A DNA stretch of 64,000 nt from Neobacillus sp. DY30. GTDB lineage: Bacteria > Bacillota > Bacilli > Bacillales > Cytobacillaceae. This document shows positions 17,661 to 26,831 of this stretch, in pieces. How positions within the stretch are numbered: position 1 is the stretch's first letter; every line of letters starts with the position of its first letter. The stretch is from assembly GCF_030123065.1 (NCBI RefSeq), contig NZ_CP126093.1, positions 1,740,001 through 1,804,000 of the forward strand, read 5' to 3'. The notes under the pieces are model-generated. The model was not told the origin of the DNA and made no database searches. It saw only the letters and a program-made list of their open reading frames with translations. The position numbers and the translations under genes were made by a program.

Positions 17661-18116
17661 ATGTATTTAGCGTTTAATGATTTAGTAAGGTTATTCTCTA
17701 ATATGAGGGGTATAAAAGAAGCGGATCATTTTTATTTTACGGTAACGGACGATGCCAATGCTGTGCAGACAAAAGGTTTATTCGTACCGTTAAATGAAGA
17801 TTCAGGGGAACTGTTAGAGGCAATTGCCAATGGAGCGATTGCAGCCATATGGGATATAAAGAAACAGCTGCCAAAATACGCACCGAATCACTTTCCCATT
17901 TTTTTTACTGATAACCCAATTGAAGCTGTTAGAGAACTTTTACAATTTTACATTGAAAAAATGGATGGAGATAAAGCAGAGCAAATGAATATGACAAAAT
18001 TCGTATTTTTGAATAGAAAACTTCTCAAAGAAAATAAAGAAACATATGATATAGCTGTAATGTTGGATAAGGTATCGAAGACATTTCCAAAACATGATTC
18101 CGAAAGGAGGGGATAA
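17661..18116 (+). CDS. Orphan Mur-ligase N-terminal-like protein (function unknown)
   Basis: This intact 151-aa frame lies between murE and mraY, where B. subtilis has no gene. Residues about 25-105 read like the N-terminal UDP-MurNAc-binding domain of MurE/Mur[21 protein letters not shown] is followed by AIAAIWD and then [19 protein letters not shown], paralleling the LFIPLKG...GAAAVLWD...VDD...AL..LA pattern. The P-loop GTNGKT, the catalytic centre and the C-terminal domain are absent. The remaining 45 residues are charged and match nothing I know. A good GAGGGGAG site, ATG start and tight spacing (2 nt from murE, 1 nt to the mraY ATG) suggest it is translated. It could be a shrunken murF relic or a precursor-binding accessory protein. 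Confidence 0.7.
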   Translation: MYLAFNDLVRLFSNMRGIKEADHFYFTVTDDANAVQTKGLFVPLNEDSGELLEAIANGAIAAIWDIKKQLPKYAPNHFPIFFTDNPIEAVRELLQFYIEKMDGDKAEQMNMTKFVFLNRKLLKENKETYDIAVMLDKVSKTFPKHDSERRG

Positions 18117-18117
18117 A

Positions 18118-19092
18118 ATGCTGGAGCAAGTTATTTTTTTCACAATTTTAATGGGATTTTTGATTACAGTGCTGCTTTCTCCCATTTTTATTCCCTTCTT
18201 AAGAAGGTTGAAATTTGGACAAAGCATTCGTGAGGAAGGGCCAAAATCCCATCAAGTAAAAACAGGTACGCCAACGATGGGTGGAATTATGATTTTATTC
18301 TCGATCATCATTACCACACTGGTCATGACTGGGAAATTTTCTGAACCAACCGTTAAAACTTACTTACTTATCCTTGTGACTTTTGGATTTGGATTACTTG
18401 GGTTTTTAGATGATTTTATTAAAGTCGCTCTGAAGCGTAATCTAGGATTAACCTCTAGACAAAAGCTGTTAGGGCAAATAATCATTTCTGTTATTTTTTA
18501 TCTGGTCTATAAACAAAATGGCTTTCCTACTGAAATTTCTGTTCCTGGAAGTAGTTTATCCATTGAACTTGGCTGGTTTTTTGTATTTTTCATTGTCTTT
18601 TGGCTGGTGGGTTTTTCGAATGCAGTCAATTTAACAGATGGATTAGACGGATTAGTTTCTGGTACGGCTGCGATTGCATTTGGTGCATATGCTGTCTTAG
18701 CCTGGAACCAATCACAGATAGAGGTTGCAATCTTTTCGGTGGCTGTTGCAGGTGCAGTTTTAGGTTTCCTCGTTTTTAATGCACACCCTGCAAAAGTGTT
18801 TATGGGTGATACAGGTTCGCTGGCGCTTGGTGGTGCGATAGCGACCATTGCTATTCTTACCAAGTTAGAGTTATTGTTAGTCATAATTGGCGGTGTATTT
18901 GTTATTGAAACGTTATCCGTTATTTTACAAGTCATCTCTTTTAAAACGACAGGTAAAAGGATTTTTCGAATGAGTCCGCTCCATCATCATTATGAGCTAA
19001 TCGGCTGGTCAGAATGGAAGGTTGTTGTCACTTTTTGGAGTGTTGGATTAATATTCGCGATACTAGGTATCTATATTGAGGTGTGGTTATAA
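18118..19092 (+). CDS. mraY: Phospho-MurNAc-pentapeptide transferase MraY
   Basis: Makes lipid I by transferring phospho-MurNAc-pentapeptide to undecaprenyl phosphate. 324 aa with about ten membrane helices, identical in length to the B. subtilis enzyme. Signatures are [16 protein letters not shown] (about residues 101-116), NLTDGLDGL (about 173) and the cytoplasmic [11 protein letters not shown] (about 291). ATG 18118 is chosen because GAAAGGAGG lies 8 nt upstream; the ATG at 18094 has no site and overlaps the previous gene. Confidence 0.97.
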   Translation: MLEQVIFFTILMGFLITVLLSPIFIPFLRRLKFGQSIREEGPKSHQVKTGTPTMGGIMILFSIIITTLVMTGKFSEPTVKTYLLILVTFGFGLLGFLDDFIKVALKRNLGLTSRQKLLGQIIISVIFYLVYKQNGFPTEISVPGSSLSIELGWFFVFFIVFWLVGFSNAVNLTDGLDGLVSGTAAIAFGAYAVLAWNQSQIEVAIFSVAVAGAVLGFLVFNAHPAKVFMGDTGSLALGGAIATIAILTKLELLLVIIGGVFVIETLSVILQVISFKTTGKRIFRMSPLHHHYELIGWSEWKVVVTFWSVGLIFAILGIYIEVWL

Positions 19093-20445
19093 TTGAAGCA
19101 GATAAATACGTATCTCCATAAAAAAATTCTTGTCCTTGGTTTAGCAAAAAGCGGGGTAACAGCTGCAACGCTCTTACATAAGCTTGGTGCGTTCGTAACC
19201 GTAAATGATAAAAAACCATTATCAGAAAATCCAGAGGCTCAAGGGTTATTAGAACAAGGTATTAAAGTGATTTGCGGTGAACATCCTGTAGAACTTCTTG
19301 ATGAAGGTTTCGAACTTATTGTCAAAAATCCAGGTATTCCTTACCAAAACCCAATCATTGAAGGAGCAGTGGAGAAAGGGATTCCAGTATTAACAGAGGT
19401 CGAGCTTGCTTACCAAATATCAGAAGCTCCTTTCATTGGGATAACCGGAACAAATGGGAAAACAACTACGACAACACTTATTTATAAAATGTTGAATGAA
19501 GGCAAGAAGAACCCATTAATTGCGGGTAATATAGGAACCGTAGCCTCTGGAGTAGCGGAAGAAGCTGTTGCTGAAAATAATATTGTGATCGAATTATCTT
19601 CTTTTCAGTTAATGGGAATTCAAACGTTTAATCCAAAGATAGCCATTATAACAAATCTATATGATGCACATTTGGATTATCATGGCTCAAAAGAAGAGTA
19701 TCACAAGGCTAAGGCGAATATTACTAAAAATCAGACTGAAGCAGAATATTTTATTTATAATGCAGAGCAGCAGGAAGTACGTGAAATTGCGGAACATTCT
19801 AAAGCGACTATTATTCCGTTCTCAACGAAGAGAATCCTGAGTGAAGGAGCCTATATTCGAGAGGGCTGGGTTTGTTTTAATGGAGAAAATGTTATGAAAG
19901 TGGCTGAAATTGCCCTTCCAGGTGTTCATAATCTTGAAAATATACTATCGGCAATAGCTGCAGCTAAATTGACAGGTGTTAGCAATGAAGCAATTCAGAC
20001 TGTTCTTAGAACATTTACTGGGGTAAAACACAGACTTCAGTATGTGACAGAAATTGCTGACAGAAAGTTTTATAACGATTCAAAGGCCACGAATATTTTA
20101 GCGACGATAAATGCATTACAGGCATTCAAGGCTCCCATTATTCTATTAGCTGGGGGACTCGACCGTGGAAATGAATTTGATGAACTACTGCCATATTTGA
20201 AAAATGTAAAAGCATTAATTACCTTCGGTCAAACCTCTTCCAAAATTAACAGGGTTGGATCAGAAGCAGGAATAAAACAAATTAACAATGTCGATAATGT
20301 TGAAAAGGCCGTGCCGGTTGCATTTGAATTATCAGAACCAGGCGACGTTATTTTGTTATCTCCTGCATGTGCAAGCTGGGATCAATATAAAACTTTTGAA
20401 GTCAGGGGAGACATTTTTATCGAAGCGGTGCATAAGCTTAAGTAA
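19093..20445 (+). CDS. murD: UDP-MurNAc-L-Ala:D-Glu ligase MurD
   Basis: Cytoplasmic ligase adding D-glutamate, 450 aa. The N-terminal Rossmann-like domain ([21 protein letters not shown]) is followed by the ATP loop [13 protein letters not shown] (about residue 114) and the substrate domain with NDSKATN (about 327). It starts with TTG at 19093 directly after the mraY stop, using GAGGTG in the mraY end, so translation is probably coupled. The gene ends just before an unusual stem-loop. Confidence 0.96.
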   Translation: MKQINTYLHKKILVLGLAKSGVTAATLLHKLGAFVTVNDKKPLSENPEAQGLLEQGIKVICGEHPVELLDEGFELIVKNPGIPYQNPIIEGAVEKGIPVLTEVELAYQISEAPFIGITGTNGKTTTTTLIYKMLNEGKKNPLIAGNIGTVASGVAEEAVAENNIVIELSSFQLMGIQTFNPKIAIITNLYDAHLDYHGSKEEYHKAKANITKNQTEAEYFIYNAEQQEVREIAEHSKATIIPFSTKRILSEGAYIREGWVCFNGENVMKVAEIALPGVHNLENILSAIAAAKLTGVSNEAIQTVLRTFTGVKHRLQYVTEIADRKFYNDSKATNILATINALQAFKAPIILLAGGLDRGNEFDELLPYLKNVKALITFGQTSSKINRVGSEAGIKQINNVDNVEKAVPVAFELSEPGDVILLSPACASWDQYKTFEVRGDIFIEAVHKLK

Positions 20446-20512
20446 GGGCAGCTTGTCCAACGAAAAGCGAAAGCTTCTATTCGCTTGAGCTGGACAACAA
20501 CTGATGCCCTAA
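20446..20512 (+). repeat. Long multi-part stem-loop between murD and spoVE
   Basis: Three nested inverted repeats occur in order: GGGCA...TGCCC (20446/20508), TTGTCCA...TGGACAA and AAGCGAA...TTCGCTT around an 8-nt loop. Small unpaired bulges separate them. Together they fold into one long hairpin filling most of the gap. It has no T-run, so it is not a normal terminator. It resembles the short palindromic repeats scattered in Bacillus genomes, or it may stabilise the mRNA. Confidence 0.65.
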
Positions 20513-20536
20513 AACTTGCTACTCGAGGTGTTAGGT

Positions 20537-21637
20537 GTGCCGACAAAAAGAACAACTCCTGATTTTATATTATTAATTGTTACATTTACATTATTAGCAG
20601 TAGGACTTATTATGGTTTATAGTGCGAGTGCAGTCTGGGCGGAGTATAAATTCGATGACTCCTTCTTCTTCGCAAAAAGACAAACACTTTTTGCGGGAGT
20701 CGGGATTGCCGCCATGTTTTTTATTATGAACATTAATTATTGGACTTGGAGAGAGTGGTCAAAGGTCATATTAATAACCTGCTTTGTGTTACTTCTCTTA
20801 GTGCTCATTCCTGGGGTTGGAAATGTTAGAAATGGATCGCGAAGCTGGATTGGTGTCGGAGCATTTTCAATACAGCCATCAGAGTTTATGAAGCTCGCAA
20901 TGATTGCCTTTTTAGCTAAATTTCTTTCTGAGAGGCAGAAATTAATCACTTCTTTTCGTCAAGGGCTGGTCCCTTCATTAGGTCTTGCTTTTGTAGCCTT
21001 TGCTCTAATTATGCTCCAGCCTGATCTAGGGACTGGAACAGTAATGATTGGAACGTGTGTGGTCATGATCTTTATTGCAGGAGCTCGTGTAGGACACTTT
21101 GCTTTATTAGGATTAGTAGGTTTGGCAGGCTTTGTGGGTTTGGTGGCTTCAGCACCATATAGAATGAAAAGGATCACTTCTTTTTTAGACCCTTGGCAGG
21201 ACCCGTTAGGAAGTGGATTCCAAATTATCCAATCGCTTTATGCGATTGGTCCTGGTGGATTATTTGGTCTAGGTCTTGGCGAAAGCAGGCAAAAGTTTTT
21301 TTACTTACCTGAACCGCAGACAGATTTTATATTTGCGATTCTGTCTGAAGAACTAGGCTTTATTGGAGGATCCTTTATCATTCTTTTATTTGCCTTGTTA
21401 TTATGGAGGGGAATACGTATTGCCCTTGGTGCTCCGGATTTATACGGCAGCTTTTTGGCGGTCGGTATTATATCAATGGTTGCCATACAAGTTATGATTA
21501 ACATCGGCGTAGTTACTGGTTTAATGCCTGTTACCGGAATTACCCTGCCGTTTTTAAGTTATGGCGGTTCTTCTCTAACATTAATGTTAATGGCAATAGG
21601 TGTTCTCTTAAATATAAGCCGTTATTCTCGATACTAA
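20537..21637 (+). CDS. spoVE: Spore cortex SEDS glycosyltransferase SpoVE
   Basis: SEDS-family (FtsW/RodA/SpoVE) peptidoglycan polymerase, 366 aa, the same length as B. subtilis SpoVE. The N-terminus TPDFILLIVTFTLLAVGLIMVYSAS is near identical in pattern to that protein, with about ten membrane helices and the family motifs FLAKFLSERQK and ITLPFLSYGGSS near the end. I start at GTG 20537 after GAGGTG; the in-frame ATG-less extension to 20516 lacks a site. It works with SpoVD on the cortex. FtsW proper is not in this window. Confidence 0.93.
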   Translation: MPTKRTTPDFILLIVTFTLLAVGLIMVYSASAVWAEYKFDDSFFFAKRQTLFAGVGIAAMFFIMNINYWTWREWSKVILITCFVLLLLVLIPGVGNVRNGSRSWIGVGAFSIQPSEFMKLAMIAFLAKFLSERQKLITSFRQGLVPSLGLAFVAFALIMLQPDLGTGTVMIGTCVVMIFIAGARVGHFALLGLVGLAGFVGLVASAPYRMKRITSFLDPWQDPLGSGFQIIQSLYAIGPGGLFGLGLGESRQKFFYLPEPQTDFIFAILSEELGFIGGSFIILLFALLLWRGIRIALGAPDLYGSFLAVGIISMVAIQVMINIGVVTGLMPVTGITLPFLSYGGSSLTLMLMAIGVLLNISRYSRY

Positions 21638-21640
21638 CAT

Positions 21641-21668
21641 ACCCTGTTCCTGAGCAGGGTCTTTTTAT
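21641..21668 (+). terminator. Terminator after spoVE
   Basis: ACCCTG / CAGGGT stem (21641-21646 with 21655-21660), 8-nt loop, then CTTTTTATTT. Confidence 0.8.
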
Positions 21669-21716
21669 TTAATTCCTTGTTTTGTTTACAATTAGATAAC
21701 ATTCTTTTTTCAATCC

Positions 21717-21744
21717 TTAACTTCTGTTAATTTTATAGTAAGAT
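21717..21744 (+). promoter_or_regulatory. Possible SigA promoter of murG
   Basis: TTAACT (21717-21722), 16-nt spacer, TAAGAT (21739-21744), lying between the spoVE terminator and murG. Both boxes are imperfect; position supports the call. Confidence 0.4.
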
Positions 21745-21790
21745 AGGATAAGAAATTAGCGTAAAGCATTTTTTAGTTTGGGGTGGACAT

Positions 21791-22894
21791 ATGAAGATAG
21801 TAGTAAGCGGCGGTGGGACTGGGGGACATATTTATCCAGCTCTTGCTCTCATTAGGGAAATACAAAAAGAAAACAAAAATGCTGAGTTTTTATACATAGG
21901 AACAAAGAATGGGTTGGAAAGTACAATTGTTCCTCGTGAGAAGATACCATTTAAATCGATTCATATTACTGGATTCAAAAGAAAATTATCCTTAGATAAT
22001 ATTAAAACCGTTTTGAGATTTTTAAAAGGTGCCAGAGACAGTAAAAAAATGTTAAAAGAATTCAAACCTGATATTGTGATTGGAACTGGCGGTTATGTAT
22101 GCGGTCCTGTTGTGTATGCTGCAGCAAAATTAAGGATTCCAACGATTGTCCATGAGCAGAATAGTGTACCAGGGCTGACAAATAAATTTTTAAGTCGGTA
22201 TGTAGATAAGATTGCCATTTGTTTCGAGGAGGCAAAAGAATATTTTCCAAAGGATAAAGTGGTGTTTACTGGGAACCCGCGTGCATCGGAAGTGAATGGC
22301 AAAGATGGAATAAGAGGAAGATTATCAGCTGGATTGAGTACAACTATGCCGGCAGTATTAATTTTTGGCGGCAGCCGTGGTGCCAGACCTATAAATGATG
22401 CAGTTGTTAAGGCACTCTCGGAATTTGGTGAAAAGCCCTATCAAGTTCTGTATGTTACAGGTGATGTTCATTTTAAAGATGTGCAAAATGAAGTAGAACT
22501 TGTCGGGAATCCTAAAAATGTGGTCATTAAACCCTTTATTCATAACATGCCGGAGGTTTTATCGGGTATTGACTTGGTGGTCTCACGCGCAGGGGCAACA
22601 ACCCTTGCGGAAATCACTTCATTAGGTATTCCAAGTATTCTTGTTCCAAGTCCGTATGTGACGAATAACCATCAAGAAAAAAATGCCCGATCACTCAGTG
22701 ATCATGGTGCAGCAGAATTACTCTTAGAAAAAGACTTAAATAACAAAAGTCTCATACAGCAAATAGATAAAATATTGTTAGATAATGAGTACTTACAGAC
22801 GATGAGGGCACGGGCGAAAAAATTAGGTGTACCTGACTCAGCCGGGCGATTATATAAACTAATGAAACAGCTTGTGCAAGAAAAACAAAAGTAG
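21791..22894 (+). CDS. murG: UDP-GlcNAc:undecaprenyl-PP-MurNAc-pentapeptide transferase MurG
   Basis: Membrane-associated GT-B glycosyltransferase making lipid II, 367 aa. The N-terminal glycine loop [15 protein letters not shown] is at residues 6-20. The acceptor-side [15 protein letters not shown] (about 97) and the donor-side [11 protein letters not shown] (about 190) and [11 protein letters not shown] (about 263) are all conserved. ATG 21791 follows TTGGGGTGG. A terminator and a possible promoter precede it, so murG may begin its own unit with murB. Confidence 0.97.
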   Translation: MKIVVSGGGTGGHIYPALALIREIQKENKNAEFLYIGTKNGLESTIVPREKIPFKSIHITGFKRKLSLDNIKTVLRFLKGARDSKKMLKEFKPDIVIGTGGYVCGPVVYAAAKLRIPTIVHEQNSVPGLTNKFLSRYVDKIAICFEEAKEYFPKDKVVFTGNPRASEVNGKDGIRGRLSAGLSTTMPAVLIFGGSRGARPINDAVVKALSEFGEKPYQVLYVTGDVHFKDVQNEVELVGNPKNVVIKPFIHNMPEVLSGIDLVVSRAGATTLAEITSLGIPSILVPSPYVTNNHQEKNARSLSDHGAAELLLEKDLNNKSLIQQIDKILLDNEYLQTMRARAKKLGVPDSAGRLYKLMKQLVQEKQK

Positions 22895-22957
22895 CCCAAA
22901 CTCATTTTTTGCATAAACTGAAACTATACGTTTGTTTTGAAAGATAGGGTGATAGGA

Positions 22958-23866
22958 ATGGACGGATTATTTACAGAAATTCAAGATTTAAATATTGGCA
23001 AGGTGAAGAGAAATGAACTGCTATCCCAGCATACGACCATGAAGATCGGAGGTCCTGCTGACATTTTTATTGAGCCATCTTCTTTGGAAAATATCCAAAA
23101 AGTAATGACTTTCCTTAAGGAGCGGCAAATCCCATGGAGGGCAATTGGCAGAGGGTCAAATTTACTTGTTTCTGATAAAGGGATGGAGGGTGTAGTAATT
23201 AAATTAGGTTCAGGATTAGATCATTTAACTATAAATGATTCTACAATTACAGTTGGTGGCGGTCATTCTTTAGTAAGCTTATCTACCATGATATCGAAAA
23301 AAGGGTTATCAGGACTTGAATTTGCCAGTGGTATCCCTGGGTCTGTCGGTGGAGCAGTATATATGAATGCAGGTGCACACGGTTCAGATATCAGTAAGAT
23401 TTTAACCAAGGCGCACATACTATTTGAAGACGGCTCCATTGAATGGTTATCTAATAGTGAAATGGAGTTCACATATAGGACCTCCGTCCTTCAAAAGAAG
23501 CGTCCCGGAATTGTTTTAGAAGCAGAATTCCAACTGACAACAGGTGATAGGACTGCAATTGTTGCTCAAATGCAAAAAAACAAAGATTACCGTAAAGAGA
23601 CGCAGCCATGGAACTTCCCGTGTGCAGGAAGCATTTTCCGAAATCCCCTTCCAAATTACGCAGGAAAACTTATAGAAGCTGCAGGACTAAAAGGTTTTCA
23701 AATGGGTGGTGCAAAAATATCTGAAATGCACGGGAATTTTATTGTGAATGCTGGTAATGCGACAGCTAAGGATGTTCTAGATTTAATTCAATATATAAAA
23801 GAGACGATAATGAATTTATATGGAATTAAAATGGAAACCGAGGTAGAAATTATTGGCCGCGAGTAA
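22958..23866 (+). CDS. murB: UDP-N-acetylenolpyruvoylglucosamine reductase MurB
   Basis: FAD/NADPH enzyme making UDP-MurNAc, 302 aa, type II (compact) form. FAD-domain motifs RGSNLLVSD (about residue 65) and [18 protein letters not shown] (about 128) are present, with the proton-donor serine in CAGSIFRNP (about 226) and a closing [10 protein letters not shown] choose ATG 22958, which has AGGGTGAT at proper distance, over an in-frame TTG at 22937. Confidence 0.96.
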   Translation: MDGLFTEIQDLNIGKVKRNELLSQHTTMKIGGPADIFIEPSSLENIQKVMTFLKERQIPWRAIGRGSNLLVSDKGMEGVVIKLGSGLDHLTINDSTITVGGGHSLVSLSTMISKKGLSGLEFASGIPGSVGGAVYMNAGAHGSDISKILTKAHILFEDGSIEWLSNSEMEFTYRTSVLQKKRPGIVLEAEFQLTTGDRTAIVAQMQKNKDYRKETQPWNFPCAGSIFRNPLPNYAGKLIEAAGLKGFQMGGAKISEMHGNFIVNAGNATAKDVLDLIQYIKETIMNLYGIKMETEVEIIGRE

Positions 23867-23895
23867 AAAGAAATAGTCGTACCAATTACAAATTT

Positions 23896-23906
23896 TGTGA
23901 TATAAT
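23896..23906 (+). promoter_or_regulatory. Extended -10 promoter upstream of divIB
   Basis: TGTGATATAAT gives a perfect TATAAT (23901-23906) with the full TRTG extension. No good -35 is seen. The leader to divIB would be about 145 nt. Confidence 0.55.
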
Positions 23907-23946
23907 TACAAATTATAAATATGGGAAAAAACTGAGAAAATGAATG

Positions 23947-23970
23947 ACGGCATGATTTTCGTGCCGTTGT
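23947..23970 (+). terminator. Hairpin in the divIB leader, possible attenuator
   Basis: ACGGCAT / GTGCCGT (23947-23953 with 23961-23967) with a 7-nt loop, followed by TGTTTTAC. It lies downstream of the extended -10 promoter and upstream of divIB, so it could limit read-through from either side. Confidence 0.5.
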
Positions 23971-24056
23971 TTTACTTTTAGTTAGAAAAAGCTGATAGTT
24001 TTTAATTGGTTTTCTTTTTGGACATGCAAAGCGTTATTCTTAATGGAGGGAAGTGT

Positions 24057-24857
24057 ATGGATAAAGGTAAGATTGTCGCTCTTGAGGATCGAATTCCAAA
24101 GCTGAAAGAGCAAAGACGGCGTAAAGCTAACAAAAGGCTGATTATTCTCTTATTTTTGTTCTTTACTATGATTGCCGTTGTCGCATATGTACAGTCACCA
24201 TTAAGTCATGTTAAAAAGATTACTATTATAGGAAATGAATTGTTGCCAACAGATGAGATTATTGAAATAACAAAACTATCAAAAACTACAAACATTTGGA
24301 GTGTAAAGAAAGATACAATTTCGTTAACTCTTGAAAAAATGAACGTTATTAAACAAGCAAAAGTGACCATAAAGTGGCCTAACACGGTATTAATTGAAAT
24401 CGAAGAACGTAATAAAATTGCCTATTTAGCATCTGATGACTCCTATTACCCCGTCATGGAAAACGGAAAGGTTCTTAAGGATAGGAAATTTACTGAACTA
24501 CCTGTAAATGCACCAATCCTCTTTAAATTTAAAGATGGTGCAGTTCTTAAAGAGATGGTTGCCTCACTCGATGAACTGCCTAATGAGGTTCTTAATGCTA
24601 TCTCTGAAATTCACTATACTCCGAAAAAAACTGACCGATATCATATTTCTTTATATATGAATGATGGTTTTGAAGTAAGTGCTACTTTACGAAGCTTTTC
24701 GGAAAAAATGGAACATTATCCTTCAATCATAAGTCAATTAGATCCGACCATTAAGGGGGTTATCGATTTAGAGGTAGGTTCCTATTTTAAGGCCTTTGAA
24801 TTGGAAGCGGACGAATCGGAGGAATTGGAAATTGAAGATGATAAAGGTGAAGGGTAA
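24057..24857 (+). CDS. divIB: Cell division protein DivIB (FtsQ)
   Basis: Bitopic divisome protein of 266 aa. A basic cytoplasmic N-terminus of about 35 residues precedes one membrane helix (about 36-54), a POTRA domain (VKKITIIGNELLPTDEIIEITKL, about 61-83) and the beta domain. An acidic tail closes the protein. It complexes with FtsL and DivIC. ATG 24057 has GGAGGG 7 nt upstream; the upstream in-frame extension to 24006 lacks a site. Its end overlaps ylxW. Confidence 0.93.
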   Translation: MDKGKIVALEDRIPKLKEQRRRKANKRLIILLFLFFTMIAVVAYVQSPLSHVKKITIIGNELLPTDEIIEITKLSKTTNIWSVKKDTISLTLEKMNVIKQAKVTIKWPNTVLIEIEERNKIAYLASDDSYYPVMENGKVLKDRKFTELPVNAPILFKFKDGAVLKEMVASLDELPNEVLNAISEIHYTPKKTDRYHISLYMNDGFEVSATLRSFSEKMEHYPSIISQLDPTIKGVIDLEVGSYFKAFELEADESEELEIEDDKGEG

Positions 24858-25545
24858 GCATGTTATTTTATCCCTAGTATGCCTTGTTCTTGGGTTTATG
24901 ATTGCATTTTCCTATCATTATACTCAAAAAGAACTAGATAAAAAAAACACGAAATTATCCAGTGATCAATTTGACAAAACGATTAATCTTAGAAATCAAC
25001 TTATTGAATTAGAAGAACTAAATCGTAAACTTCAAAAGGAATTAAACCAAAAGCAAGGTAAGGTTCAAGAGAACGAAAAAGATCTTTCAAAAGAAGCAGA
25101 AGCCTATTCCACCCTTGCTGAAGACGCCGAAAAATACCGAATGTTCCTAGGCAAGGTTAAGGTTAAGGGAAAAGGAGTAAGCGTTCAGCTTTCAGATGGT
25201 GCGTATGATCCTAATGAAGTTAATATAAATAACTATTTAGTACATGAACACCATGTATTTAAAGTTATTAATGAACTTTACATCTCAGGTGCAGCAGCGA
25301 TTGCCATTAACGGTCAGAGATTAACTAGCCATTCCTATATTATTTGTAACGGACCCGTAATTACAGTTGATGGCATTCAACATCCAGCGCCATTTGTGAT
25401 TACTGCAATTGGTGACCCAAAGGTATTAACTGCTGCCTTAAACCTTACTGGCGGTGTTAAAGACCAAATCGTTAATGATAATATTGTTTTTACATTAGAA
25501 GAAAAAAGCGAAATCATCCTAAATCCAATATTGGGACAGTCATAA
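24832..25545 (+). CDS. ylxW: DUF881 membrane-anchored protein YlxW
   Basis: 237 aa, one N-terminal membrane helix (about residues 8-28), a coiled coil (about 45-95) and a C-terminal DUF881 domain outside the membrane (VSVQLSDGAYDPNEVNINNYLVHEHHV onward). I start at TTG 24832 because GGAGG lies 9 nt upstream inside divIB; ATG 24838 and GTG 24847 are alternatives. The overlap with divIB is 26 nt. The family is conserved next to division genes in Firmicutes but has no established function. Confidence 0.82.
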   Translation: MKMIKVKGKHVILSLVCLVLGFMIAFSYHYTQKELDKKNTKLSSDQFDKTINLRNQLIELEELNRKLQKELNQKQGKVQENEKDLSKEAEAYSTLAEDAEKYRMFLGKVKVKGKGVSVQLSDGAYDPNEVNINNYLVHEHHVFKVINELYISGAAAIAINGQRLTSHSYIICNGPVITVDGIQHPAPFVITAIGDPKVLTAALNLTGGVKDQIVNDNIVFTLEEKSEIILNPILGQS

Positions 25546-25600
25546 TAAATGTTGAATATGTCCACATGAAAAAATGAATATAAAAGGTAAGGTGAAAAGG

Positions 25601-26338
25601 GTGGACAAGCATAAAAAAAATTATAGCTTTATAGCTATCTCTGCAGTAATAGGTTTTATGATTGCCATCCAATTTCAAACAGTAAAAAAACCTGTTGAAC
25701 GTGATACTCGTGATTTGTGGCAGCTTCGTGAGGCTATACTCCGAGAGAAAGAATTACAGTCTGGGTTATTAACTGAAATTCGATCAATTGAGGAAAAATT
25801 ATTAGCCTATGAATCTAAGCAAAAACAGAGTAAAGAACAGGCATTACGTGATACCATTCAAGAGTTGAAAAATGAGGCAGGTATGACCAACGTTACAGCT
25901 CCAGGATTAATATTGGTCATTGAACCAATAATGGAGGAAATTCAAATTGGTGTAGAGATAACTAAGGCAGTGTCCCCTGAACTTCTAAAAAGATTATTAA
26001 ATGAGTTGAATATGTACGACGCGAAATATGTATCGGTTGATGGACAGCGAATTATTAATACAACGGTCATTAGAGATATAAATAATGAAACAACAATTGA
26101 TGGCCATGCATTATCAAGCTTACCGATTGAAGTTAAAATAGGCGTTGATAATATGGAAACTGCTGAAAAATTATACAATCAAATGAAGGTATCTAAGGCT
26201 GCGGAAGAATTCTTTATTGAAAACCTAAAATTAACTATAACGGAGCCAAATTCTGCAATTACGATTCCCGCATATGATAATCCTATCCGGATTCGATATT
26301 TAGAGCCGTTGAATACGAATGAAGGAGGGAATACCTAA
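25601..26338 (+). CDS. ylxX: DUF881 membrane-anchored protein YlxX
   Basis: Paralogue of YlxW: 245 aa, one membrane helix (about residues 8-24), a coiled coil (about 38-90), then a DUF881 domain (TNVTAPGLILVIEP, VDGQRI...). I prefer GTG 25601, which has AAGGTGA 5 nt upstream, over ATG 25574, which has no good site. Its last base overlaps the sbp start (TAATG). The ylxW-ylxX pair probably forms a membrane complex with Sbp; this is inference from linkage. Confidence 0.8.
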   Translation: MDKHKKNYSFIAISAVIGFMIAIQFQTVKKPVERDTRDLWQLREAILREKELQSGLLTEIRSIEEKLLAYESKQKQSKEQALRDTIQELKNEAGMTNVTAPGLILVIEPIMEEIQIGVEITKAVSPELLKRLLNELNMYDAKYVSVDGQRIINTTVIRDINNETTIDGHALSSLPIEVKIGVDNMETAEKLYNQMKVSKAAEEFFIENLKLTITEPNSAITIPAYDNPIRIRYLEPLNTNEGGNT

Positions 26339-26700
26339 TGTGGCTTCCATTACTAGGTTTAATTGTCGGAATCCTTCTTGGTCTATTGACAGATATTAGG
26401 ATTCCTGAGGAGTATTCAAATTATCTGTCGATTGCCGTTTTGGCAGCACTTGATACACTATTCGGCGGAATAAGGGCACACTTGCAGAATATTTACGATG
26501 AAAAAGTATTCGTTTCTGGATTCTTTTTTAATATTATACTTGCAGCAAGTTTAGCTTTTCTAGGCGTTCATCTTGGTGTAGACTTGTATTTAGCAGCCGT
26601 GTTTGCCTTTGGTGTCCGCTTATTTCAAAATATTGCAGTTATTAGGCGAATATTATTGACAAAATGGTCAAAGTCAAAAGAAAAGTTAGAAAAAAATTGA
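26338..26700 (+). CDS. sbp: Small basic membrane protein Sbp (DUF1290)
   Basis: 120 aa with three to four membrane helices and a basic tail (LTKWSKSKEKLEKN). Motifs IVGILLGLLTDIRIP and SIAVLAALDTLFGGIRA match the DUF1290 family. ATG overlaps the ylxX stop and GAAGGAGGG precedes it. Always found just before ftsA in Bacillus; function unknown. Confidence 0.88.
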   Translation: MWLPLLGLIVGILLGLLTDIRIPEEYSNYLSIAVLAALDTLFGGIRAHLQNIYDEKVFVSGFFFNIILAASLAFLGVHLGVDLYLAAVFAFGVRLFQNIAVIRRILLTKWSKSKEKLEKN

Positions 26701-26707
26701 TTTTTTT

Positions 26708-26736
26708 AAAGGGAATTATTTAGTTGTGACGAATAA
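26708..26736 (+). promoter_or_regulatory. SigH promoter of ftsAZ
   Basis: AAAGGGAAT (26708-26716) fits the SigH -35 RnAGGAwWW with one mismatch. After 11 nt, GACGAATAA (26728-26736) fits the -10 RnnGAATWW fully. A SigH promoter (P2) is known before ftsAZ in B. subtilis, where it raises FtsAZ for polar division. Confidence 0.75.
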
Positions 26737-26785
26737 TTTTATAAGATATAGGTATGTAAGTACTTTTATATTATATCTTATAAAA
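26737..26785 (+). repeat. 14-bp perfect inverted repeat in the ftsA leader
   Basis: TTTTATAAGATATA (26737-26750) and its exact complement (26772-26785) flank a 21-nt loop, directly after the SigH -10. It is AT-rich and has no T-run, so it is unlikely to be a strong terminator. It may be a protein site or an mRNA structure. Confidence 0.6.
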
Positions 26786-26831
26786 AATAATTGTTGTTCG
26801 ACTGAAGGAATTGCTAAGGAGGTGCCAAAGA

